In this document: positions 37,895-43,678 of the stretch, piece after piece
Numbering within the stretch: position 1 is the first letter of the stretch
How the letters are laid out: the number at the start of each line of letters is the position of its first letter
Origin: an uncultured Duganella sp.
GTDB taxonomy: Bacteria; Pseudomonadota; Gammaproteobacteria; Burkholderiales; Burkholderiaceae
Reading direction: 5' to 3'
Length of the DNA stretch: 43,678 nt
NCBI GenBank assembly: GCA_946482335.1
Contig: CAMLRG010000019.1
Location: forward strand, 1 to 43,678
Position numbers and translations under genes: made by a program
The notes under the pieces: generated by a model
What the model saw: only the letters and a program-made list of their open reading frames with translations
The model's database searches: none
Told to the model about the DNA's origin: nothing

Positions 37895-39658
37895 TCATGG
37901 CGCACCCTGCACGTTGCGCGTCGCTGCGCTGATCAGTTCGAGCGGGATCTTGGGCGTCCGGTCCGCGTTCAGCAGACCGTTCGTTTCCTGGAAGGTGTCG
38001 GCGAACTGGGTGTAACAGAAACCGCTGAACATCGAGGTTTCATTGACCACCTTGAGCATGGCGCGGTAATGCTCAAGGAATGCATCGGGCGTGTTCTGGC
38101 GCGAATAGCCCCAGGTATGGTGGGCCGGGGCACGCGGGTCGAAGGCGATGCCGCCGAATTCGGTCAGTACGATGGGCTGGCCACGGTGCGGGAAGCCGTC
38201 CAGGGTCAGGATGCGTCCCCCCGGCCGCCGCTGGTCGAACAGGGTCCGTACCGGGTCGGTGACTTCGTAGCGCTGGCGCACGCGTTCCGGGTCGGCATCG
38301 TAGTCGTGGATGCCGAGGATGTCGGTGGCCGAGGCTTCCCAGCCATCGTTGCCGATCACCGGCCGCGTCGGGTCGAGCATGCGCGTCAGGTGGTACAGCG
38401 CTTCCACCGCATTGCGGTGGGCTTGCACCGCGGTCAGGTTGGGCACGCCCCACGATTCGTTGAACGGCACCCACACGATCAGGCTGGGGTGGCTGTAGTC
38501 GCGTTCGATGGCTTCGGTCCACTCGTGCACCAGGCGCGTCATGGCGCGCGCCGTGAACGCATAGGCGGACGGCATTTCCTCCCAGACCAGCAGCCCGAGC
38601 TTGTCGGCCCAGTACAGGTAGCGCGGGTCTTCGATCTTCTGGTGCTTGCGCACACCGTTGAAACCCATGGCTTTGGCCAGCTCGACGTCGCGCCGCAAAT
38701 CATTGTCGGCGGGCGCGGTCATCAGGCTCTCGGTCCAGTAGCCCTGGTCCAGCACCAGGCGCAGGTGGTAGGGGCGGCCATTCAGCATGAAGCGGTCGCG
38801 GTTGATCGATACCGAGCGCATGGCGGTATAGGAACGTACGCGGTCCAGTACCTGGCCGTTGCCGTACAGGGTCAGCTCGGCATCGAGCAGGGTCGGCCGT
38901 TCCGGACTCCACAGCAATTCATTGCGGGAATCGTCGATGCCGGGGTCGGACAGGGCGATCTTGCGGTTGGCCTCCTGGCCCACCAGCAGGTAACTGTCGG
39001 CGGCCAGCAGTTTTTCACCCAGCCACACCTTGACCTCGACCGCCAGGCCGGGCGTGGCGTCGCCGCCGGCCAGGACTTCGCAGCCCAGTTCGTAACCGTC
39101 GAAGATCGGCGTCCAGCGCAGGCGGCGGATATAGGTCGACCCGACATTTTCCAGCCACACGGTCTGCCAGATGCCGGTGGTGCGCGGGTACCAGATCGAG
39201 TGCGGTTCCAGTTGCCAATCCTGCTTGCCGCGCGGCTTGGCGAGGTCGGCCGGGTCGTCTTCCACATAGACCACCAGCGTCTGCTCGCCGTCCATCAGTT
39301 CATCGGTGACGTCGGCCGTGAAGGACGTGTGGCCGCCCTCGTGCTCGCACACCATATGGTTGTTGATCCAGACCCTGCAGAAGTAGTCGACCGCGCCGAA
39401 ATGCAGCAAAGTGCGCGGCCCGCGCTGCTCGACGTTGAAGCGGCAGCGGTACCAGCAGGCCCGGTGGAAGCCGGTATCGCCGATGCCGCTCGCGGCGCAC
39501 TCGGGCGCAAACGGAACCACGATCCGGTGTGACCAGGGGATCGGATCGGACGGCAAGCAGAAACTGTGCTCGTCGTCAAATTCGAACTCCCATTCGCCGT
39601 TCAACGATTGCCATTGTTCGCGTACCAGCTGTGGCCGCGGATATTCGAATTGCCCCAT
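37895..39658 (-). CDS. Cytoplasmic GH2 glycosidase (beta-galactosidase/beta-glucuronidase family)
   Basis: 587 residues, no signal peptide. N-terminal jelly-roll sugar-binding domain ('SLNGEWEFEFDDE', 'GAVDYFCRVWINN', 'EGGHTSFTADVTDEL'), an Ig-like domain, then the TIM barrel from ~285 ('FMLNGRPYHLRLVLDQGYW', 'AKAMGFNGVRKHQKIEDPR'). The acid/base is E401 in 'VWVPFNESWG' (family N-E pair) and the nucleophile E500 in 'IVLTEFGG'. Length is that of short GH2 enzymes near 600 residues. Placement at the head of a galactonate operon suggests beta-galactosidase, but beta-glucuronidase or another GH2 activity is possible. It is the first gene of the operon. Confidence 0.9.
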   Translation of the reverse strand: MGQFEYPRPQLVREQWQSLNGEWEFEFDDEHSFCLPSDPIPWSHRIVVPFAPECAASGIGDTGFHRACWYRCRFNVEQRGPRTLLHFGAVDYFCRVWINNHMVCEHEGGHTSFTADVTDELMDGEQTLVVYVEDDPADLAKPRGKQDWQLEPHSIWYPRTTGIWQTVWLENVGSTYIRRLRWTPIFDGYELGCEVLAGGDATPGLAVEVKVWLGEKLLAADSYLLVGQEANRKIALSDPGIDDSRNELLWSPERPTLLDAELTLYGNGQVLDRVRSYTAMRSVSINRDRFMLNGRPYHLRLVLDQGYWTESLMTAPADNDLRRDVELAKAMGFNGVRKHQKIEDPRYLYWADKLGLLVWEEMPSAYAFTARAMTRLVHEWTEAIERDYSHPSLIVWVPFNESWGVPNLTAVQAHRNAVEALYHLTRMLDPTRPVIGNDGWEASATDILGIHDYDADPERVRQRYEVTDPVRTLFDQRRPGGRILTLDGFPHRGQPIVLTEFGGIAFDPRAPAHHTWGYSRQNTPDAFLEHYRAMLKVVNETSMFSGFCYTQFADTFQETNGLLNADRTPKIPLELISAATRNVQGAP

Positions 39659-39683
39659 GTTCTGCCCCGCCCGTCGTCACATT

Positions 39684-39696
39684 CGATGGGCCATCG
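39684..39696. promoter_or_regulatory. Palindrome CGATGG-G-CCATCG upstream of the GH2 operon
   Basis: Six-base perfect arms around one central base, ending 26 bases before the GH2 start codon. It lies where a repressor of the galactoside/galactonate operon would bind. No regulator gene is adjacent, so the binding protein is unknown. Confidence 0.4.
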
Positions 39697-39812
39697 TAGC
39701 AGCGCACACGCCACAGGGCGCTTACGATACGGGCTGGAAAACTTTGGGTAATCGCTGGTGGATACCGGCGCGCAGCATACTGCCGCGCCAGTTGGTCGAT
39801 AGGGCCGCCGCC

Positions 39813-40010
39813 TCAGCGCGGCGAACCGCCGAGGATGCGTGCCGGCAGCAGGACAATGGCACGCAACAGTTCGAAGACGCCTTCGACGCCGATGCCGAGC
39901 AGACGGAAAGGCAGCAACAGCAGCCACACCAGGGGATACAGCACCAGGGCCAGCAGGGCCAGCGGCCAGCACAGGAACAGCAACAACAGCCATAAGATGA
40001 AGCCGAACAT
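39813..40010 (-). CDS. Small hydrophobic membrane protein
   Basis: 65 residues. The ATG at 40010 follows a strong GGAGGTGA ribosome site; a longer in-frame upstream reading lacks one. The sequence is almost wholly hydrophobic (FILWLLLLFLCWPLALLALV, then LYPLVWLLLLPFRLL) and would span the membrane twice, ending in a short amphipathic, basic tail (LLPARILGGSPR). No named family recognised. The strong ribosome site and signal-free helical design support a real gene. Confidence 0.65.
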   Translation of the reverse strand: MFGFILWLLLLFLCWPLALLALVLYPLVWLLLLPFRLLGIGVEGVFELLRAIVLLPARILGGSPR

Positions 40011-40118
40011 CCCGTCACCTCCGATTGAAGATGACTGGACTGTATAGCGGACGTCCGGCCCGGACAACGGACATGCGACCAACTGCAGATTAGGCCGACA
40101 GATCGCGAAAAAGCGGGG

Positions 40119-41030
40119 TCAAGCTGCGACGCTGGCTTGCGGCATGGTCTGGCCCAGCGGCAGCGCCTGCATGGTCGCTTGCAGCGACTGGATCTGCCCC
40201 CCCGCGCGGTAGGCAAAGCTGACCTGGACGGACTCGCCGGCGCGCAGGCGGACCGGTTCGGCCAGCGGCAGGGTCATGTAGTGGTTCAGCCAATCGATGG
40301 TGCTGTTACGCTCGGGAACCACGGCCAGGATGTTCTTGGTGATGAAGCGCAGCGCATTCAGCGTGCCGTCGCGTTCGGCGGTGAACTGGCCTTCCCAACG
40401 GTAATGCAGGCCGTTCGGCTGGGTGAAGTCAATCAGGGTGTAGACCTGGGGCTGGCTGAGCTCCACGGTGTCGTTCTGGATTTGTCCGGGCTGCTGGAAT
40501 TGCACGATGGGGGCGTGGAAGCCGTCGAAATCGTATTCCTGCTGGACGGGCTGGACCGCCATCAGCACGGCTTCCGGCAGGAAGACCGGCAGCGGGCCGC
40601 CAAAGCGCTCCAGGTAGCGCTGCTTGAAATGCTCGATCACTTCCACCTGCTTTTCACGCAGCATGGCGACGTGGATCATTTCGCAGATGACCACATCCAC
40701 CGGCTCGGGCGGCAAGTATTCGAAAGCGTCGGCGTGCACCACTTCGACGCGCTCGCCATGCTGGTTCATGGCCAGGAATTTGCGGGCTTCCTGCACCATG
40801 TCGGGATTGAATTCGACGCAATAGACCTTGCCCGCCTTTTGTGCGGCGAAGAAGGACAGCACCCCGGTGCCGCCGCCCAGTTCGAGCACCTTCATGCCGG
40901 GCTGCACGACATAGGCAATGGCGGCCTTGAAATTGTGCATGCGGTTGGCATCCATCAGCATATTGTGGTGGTAGTGGACCGGGATGAACTGGCCGAGGTA
41001 GCAGCTTTCGATTTCGCGTTCGTTCAGCAT
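40119..41030 (-). CDS. SAM-dependent methyltransferase with PRMT-like architecture
   Basis: 303 residues from ATG at 41030. Class I Rossmann methyltransferase fold: motif I 'VLELGGGTGVLSFFAAQ', acidic loop 'VYCVEFNPDM', motif II 'EVVHADAFEYL'. 'VDVVICEMIHVAMLREKQV' corresponds to the protein-arginine-methyltransferase double-glutamate loop, though the second Glu is placed differently. The C-terminal half ('VFLPEAVLMAVQPV', 'YRWEGQFTAERDGTLNALRF', 'VRLRAGESVQVSFAYRAGG') is all-beta, as in PRMT barrels. Protein substrate is therefore possible but not shown. An N-terminal in-frame extension to 41084 has no homology. Confidence 0.8.
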   Translation of the reverse strand: MLNEREIESCYLGQFIPVHYHHNMLMDANRMHNFKAAIAYVVQPGMKVLELGGGTGVLSFFAAQKAGKVYCVEFNPDMVQEARKFLAMNQHGERVEVVHADAFEYLPPEPVDVVICEMIHVAMLREKQVEVIEHFKQRYLERFGGPLPVFLPEAVLMAVQPVQQEYDFDGFHAPIVQFQQPGQIQNDTVELSQPQVYTLIDFTQPNGLHYRWEGQFTAERDGTLNALRFITKNILAVVPERNSTIDWLNHYMTLPLAEPVRLRAGESVQVSFAYRAGGQIQSLQATMQALPLGQTMPQASVAA

Positions 41031-41126
41031 GGCAATGGCGCAGCGGGGCGCGGTGGGTTGTCGACAGTAGGATTGTCGCCCCAAGCGCCTTGCGGCATTT
41101 GCACGATATGAAAGGGAAATACCGCC

Positions 41127-41846
41127 CTATTTGCCGCGGCTGGCCTGGTAGCGGCGGATTTGTTCGGCAATCCACGGCTTTTCCGCCCGCAGCGCGAATT
41201 CGGCGGCGTTTTCCTTCCAGGCGCCGTCTTTCAGGGTCGCGTCGGCCCCCTCCTCCAGCAGCAGCTTGACGGCGTCCTCCTGCCCTTCGCGCGCTGCCAG
41301 CATCAGCGGGGTGGTGCCGGTGGGGGACGCCGCATCGATATAGGCGTGGCGCTCGAGCAGCAGTTTCATGATGTCGAGGTCGCCTGCCGCGGCGGCGTAA
41401 TGCAGGGCGGTCCAGCCGGGACGGTTGACTTGCGCGCCTTTGGCCAGCAGCGCCAGCACGCCAGGCTTGTTCTTTTGATACGCAGCCATCATCAGGGCGG
41501 TATTGCCGTTGGGCGCCTGCGCGTCGACCTCCAGTTCCGGGTGGGCCAGCAGGACCTGGGCAACCTGCATGGCGCCGTGGCGCATGGCGATGATCAGGCC
41601 GGTTTCGCCACCCTCGGGTTCGCGCAGGTTGGGGTTAAGGCCGCGCGCCAGCACGGCGCGCACGGTACGTGCATCGTCGAGCTGGATGGCGCGGAAGAAG
41701 GCGACCGTGTCGGCACTGGCGGCAGCGTCCTCGGGCGCAGGCGCGACAGCAGCGCTCGCGATGACGGCCGGTGCAGGCGCCGCTGCCCCCGCGCCGCACA
41801 TGGCCAGCAAGGCGGACACGGCGGCGGCAGCGCGGCGGATCGGCAT
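41127..41846 (-). CDS. Periplasmic ankyrin repeat protein
   Basis: 239 residues. N-terminal signal peptide (MPIRRAAAAVSALLAMCGAGAAA) and an Ala/Pro-rich stretch, then four to five ankyrin repeats from residue 50: 'DDARTVRAVLARGLNPN', 'GGETGLIIAMRHGAMQVAQV', 'NGNTALMMAAYQKNKPGV', 'GWTALHYAAAAGDLDIMKLL' and 'GTTPLMLAAREGQEDAVKLL'. The cysteine at the end of the signal region (MCGAG) could make it a lipoprotein. It probably mediates protein contacts in the envelope. Its start overlaps the stop of the TatD gene by one base (TGATG), a pairing common in Burkholderiales. Confidence 0.88.
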   Translation of the reverse strand: MPIRRAAAAVSALLAMCGAGAAAPAPAVIASAAVAPAPEDAAASADTVAFFRAIQLDDARTVRAVLARGLNPNLREPEGGETGLIIAMRHGAMQVAQVLLAHPELEVDAQAPNGNTALMMAAYQKNKPGVLALLAKGAQVNRPGWTALHYAAAAGDLDIMKLLLERHAYIDAASPTGTTPLMLAAREGQEDAVKLLLEEGADATLKDGAWKENAAEFALRAEKPWIAEQIRRYQASRGK

Positions 41847-42625
41847 CAGGCAGCCGCCTGGAACAGGTCGAAGAAATTGGCAGTGGTCTGCGCCGCCACC
41901 TGTTCCAGCGGCACCCCTTTCAATTTGGCGATGAATTCCGCCACGTGGGCCACGTAGCCCGGCTCATTCATCTTGCCGCGGTAGGGCACGGGCGCCAGGT
42001 AGGGCGAATCGGTCTCGATCAGCATCCGCTCGAGCGGGACTTCCAGCGCCACGGCTTGCAATTCCTTGGCACTCTTGAAGGTCACGATGCCGGAGAAGGA
42101 AATATAGAAGCCCTGCTCCATCGACGCCCGTGCCACGTCCAGCGATTCGGTGAAGCAATGCATGACACCGGCCACGCCGCCGGCACCGGTGCCGGCGCCC
42201 TCTTCGCGCATGATGCGGATCGTATCTTCCGAGGCGGACCGGGTATGGATGATCAAGGGCTTGCGCGATTCGCGCGAGGCGCGGATGTGGGTGCGGAAGC
42301 GCTCGCGCTGCCATTCCAGGTCGCCTTCCAGGCGGTAATAGTCGAGACCGGTCTCACCGATGGCGACGACCTTGGGGTGCCTGGCCAGCTCCACCAGTTG
42401 CCCGACGCTCGGCTCGGGCGTGTCTTCATAGTCGGGGTGGACGCCGACCGAGGCGTAGATATGGGGATATTGCTCAGCCAATGCGCGGACGCGCGGAAAG
42501 TCAGGCAGGTCGACCGAGACGCAGAGCGCATGGCTGACCTTGTTTTCCGCCATCTTGGCGAGGATTTCGGGCATCCGGGCGGACAGCTCCGGGAAGTCGA
42601 TGTGGCAGTGGGAATCGATGAACAT
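41846..42625 (-). CDS. TatD family metal-dependent hydrolase (YcfH type)
   Basis: 259-residue predicted Mg-dependent DNase or phosphoesterase. Family motifs are complete: 'FIDSHCHIDF' with the two metal histidines, 'GVHPDY', 'AIGETGLDYYR' with the metal Glu, 'PLIIHTRSA', 'MHCFTE' and 'MLIETDSPYLAP'. TatD proteins have 3'-5' exonuclease activity in tests; YcfH members are less defined. The ankyrin gene follows directly. Confidence 0.93.
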   Translation of the reverse strand: MFIDSHCHIDFPELSARMPEILAKMAENKVSHALCVSVDLPDFPRVRALAEQYPHIYASVGVHPDYEDTPEPSVGQLVELARHPKVVAIGETGLDYYRLEGDLEWQRERFRTHIRASRESRKPLIIHTRSASEDTIRIMREEGAGTGAGGVAGVMHCFTESLDVARASMEQGFYISFSGIVTFKSAKELQAVALEVPLERMLIETDSPYLAPVPYRGKMNEPGYVAHVAEFIAKLKGVPLEQVAAQTTANFFDLFQAAA

Positions 42626-42754
42626 CCGTGCATTTTAGCCGATGGCGGCAGCAACGCGCTGACGGCGGAACTTTTCACGGCCACACCTGTCCAAAGTCAA
42701 TCACCCGACCACGCCGCTGGGCCAAAGTAGCGGAAACGGCGCAGTGGAGGACAC

Positions 42755-43135
42755 ATGGAGATCGAAGAGCGTATGGCAAAAGCGGAAGCGGAAATTGCGG
42801 CATCGAAAGAGGGGCAGAGCGCCTTGCAAGCGACAACAGAACGCACAATCAGCGAATTGCGTGCGCTCCGATCCGCGATGCAGCATGCCTTTGCCGAGCA
42901 GCGCGCGGCAATGGAGCATGGCTTCGCCGAGCAACGCGCGGCACTGGAGCATGGCCTTGCCGGGCAAAGGGCAGCAACGGAACATGGCTTTGCCGAGCAA
43001 CGCGCGGCAATGGACCGTGGCTTCGCCGAAGAACGGGCGGCGCGCGAACGGGCGTTTCGCTGGGTGTTTGGCGTCATGCTCTCGCTCCTGGCCATGGTCC
43101 TTGGCATCATCGCCAAGCTGGCAGGCGCTTTTTAG
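42755..43135 (+). CDS. Coiled-coil protein with 11-residue repeats and C-terminal membrane helix
   Basis: 126 residues after a GGAGG ribosome site. Residues 1-42 are helical and charged. Residues 43-97 are five 11-residue repeats of pattern [QE]-H-G-F-A-E-Q-R-A-A-M, with the fifth more worn. An 11-residue period fits a right-handed hendecad coiled coil, giving a rod of about 55 residues. Residues ~103-124 (WVFGVMLSLLAMVLGIIAKL) are a single membrane helix near the C-terminus. The topology is a cytoplasmic rod anchored by its tail. No named family recognised. Its stop overlaps the GNAT stop on the opposite strand. Confidence 0.75.
   Translation: MEIEERMAKAEAEIAASKEGQSALQATTERTISELRALRSAMQHAFAEQRAAMEHGFAEQRAALEHGLAGQRAATEHGFAEQRAAMDRGFAEERAARERAFRWVFGVMLSLLAMVLGIIAKLAGAF
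42881..43045 (+). repeat. Five tandem 33-bp repeats inside a coding region
   Basis: Units begin at 42881, 42914, 42947, 42980 and 43013, each 33 bases, without spacers. Units 1, 2 and 4 are closest to each other; units 3 and 5 have diverged. The period is a multiple of three, so copy number can change without a frameshift. Confidence 0.85.
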
Positions 43136-43638
43136 GCCACGCGCTTGCCGAGAATGATCAGGTCGCGTTCGATGCCGTCGAGGTTGGCGACGCGCGGCAG
43201 ATTGGCCCAGGTTTCGAACCCGAATTTCTCGAACAAGGCCAGCGACGGCTTGTTGTGGCCGAAGATAAAGCCCAGCAACGTATGCACCTTCACCTGCGGC
43301 GCAAAGTCGATGGCTTCCTGCAGTGCATAGCGCCCCACTCCCTTGCCGCGCCAGGCTTCATCGATATAGATCGAGACTTCGGCCGTACCCGAATACGCCG
43401 GGCGGCCGTAGAAATTCGAGTAGGAAATCCAGCCGATGATGCCATCGCGCCCGGCTTCCTCGATCACCCATAAAGGCCGCCGTTCCGGATGGTGCTCGTG
43501 GAACCACGGCAGGCGCGAGGCGACCGACACCGGCTCGGTATCGGCAGTCACTTCACGGGAGGCAACGGTGCTGTTGTAGATGGCGACAATGGTGGGCAAG
43601 TCATCCAGCGTGGCGATGCGGTGGCGGAACTTCGTCAT
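43132..43638 (-). CDS. GNAT family N-acetyltransferase (phosphinothricin/methionine-sulfoximine type)
   Basis: 168-residue acetyl-CoA-dependent acetyltransferase. It starts 'HRIATLDDLPTIVAIYN' and has 'EVTADTEPVSVASRLPWFHEHH', as in the Pat/Bar branch, 'IGWISYSNFYGRPAY', 'AEVSIYIDEAWRGKGVGRYAL' (acetyl-CoA loop R/Q-x-x-G-x-G) and 'LFEKFGFETW'. The usual family roles are acetylating glutamine-synthetase inhibitors such as methionine sulfoximine. The true substrate is not determined. It converges with the coiled-coil gene, with overlapping stop codons at 43132-43135. Confidence 0.92.
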   Translation of the reverse strand: MTKFRHRIATLDDLPTIVAIYNSTVASREVTADTEPVSVASRLPWFHEHHPERRPLWVIEEAGRDGIIGWISYSNFYGRPAYSGTAEVSIYIDEAWRGKGVGRYALQEAIDFAPQVKVHTLLGFIFGHNKPSLALFEKFGFETWANLPRVANLDGIERDLIILGKRVA

Positions 43639-43678
43639 GCGTTACAGGGTATGGGTGGCACGGGATGAGCGCAACGCG

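Noticed and set aside
42881..43045. The 33-bp repeats considered as a CRISPR array.
   Set aside because: Units are contiguous with no spacers, keep frame and encode a helical repeat; no cas genes nearby.

Overview
The window is GC-rich, densely packed chromosomal DNA. Protein family content and domain style (DUF4148 protein, OsmC-YcaO fusion, tatD-ankyrin pair, many c-di-GMP and hybrid kinase sensors, xylan and galactoside catabolism) suggest a betaproteobacterium of the order Burkholderiales, probably Oxalobacteraceae such as the Massilia/Duganella/Janthinobacterium group. That placement is inferred from gene content; no rRNA is present. I see no tRNA, rRNA, CRISPR array, insertion sequence or integrase.

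Layout. 1-1.4 kb: the end of a LysE-type exporter and an AraC-type regulator. 1.5-4.5 kb: the least ordinary part. It holds a stand-alone ComEC/Rec2-like metallo-beta-lactamase hydrolase with an SH3-like N-terminus, a textbook FNR/ANR box, an unassigned protein whose Ala/Pro-rich leader carries Q-A-K / Q-R motifs like those of polymorphic-toxin and eCIS-associated proteins and which ends in a membrane helix, and a secreted DUF4148 protein. 4.7-7.3 kb: a MarR regulator overlapping an M13 metallopeptidase gene, with a perfect palindrome at the MarR start. 7.4-12.1 kb: a periplasmic-propeller diguanylate cyclase facing a secreted GH10 xylanase; the xylanase ribosome binding site lies inside a 12-bp perfect inverted repeat. 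12.2-14.8 kb: OsmC-YcaO fusion and a zf-TFIIB protein. 14.9-19.0 kb: an old yellow enzyme, DkgB-type reductase and MFS exporter operon diverging from its likely LysR regulator, with two tandem dyads between them. 19.0-21.6 kb: rlhA and a convergent hypothetical gene.

21.7-28.3 kb: a MASE1-CHASE-PAS hybrid histidine kinase, an outer-membrane beta-barrel protein and a PAS-GAF-GGDEF(degenerate)-EAL protein, all on the plus strand. 28.3-30.4 kb: a solitary elongation factor G gene away from the str operon, probably a second copy. 30.5-39.7 kb: one minus-strand operon in transcription order GH2 glycosidase, glycosyltransferase/FAD-oxidoreductase fusion, dgoD, dgoK, dgoA, galM and SMP-30 lactonase. 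It encodes beta-galactoside hydrolysis feeding a De Ley-Doudoroff galactonate route; galactose dehydrogenase and a transporter are not in the window. 39.8-43.6 kb: a small membrane protein, a PRMT-like methyltransferase, an ankyrin protein, a TatD hydrolase, an 11-residue-repeat coiled-coil membrane protein and a GNAT acetyltransferase.

The main themes are signalling (three large c-di-GMP or phosphorelay proteins), plant-polysaccharide use (xylanase, galactosidase, galactonate) and electrophile or stress reduction. The best candidates for something undescribed are the FNR-boxed toxin-like gene next to the MBL hydrolase, the glycosyltransferase/FAD-oxidoreductase fusion inside the galactonate operon, and the xylanase leader hairpin.
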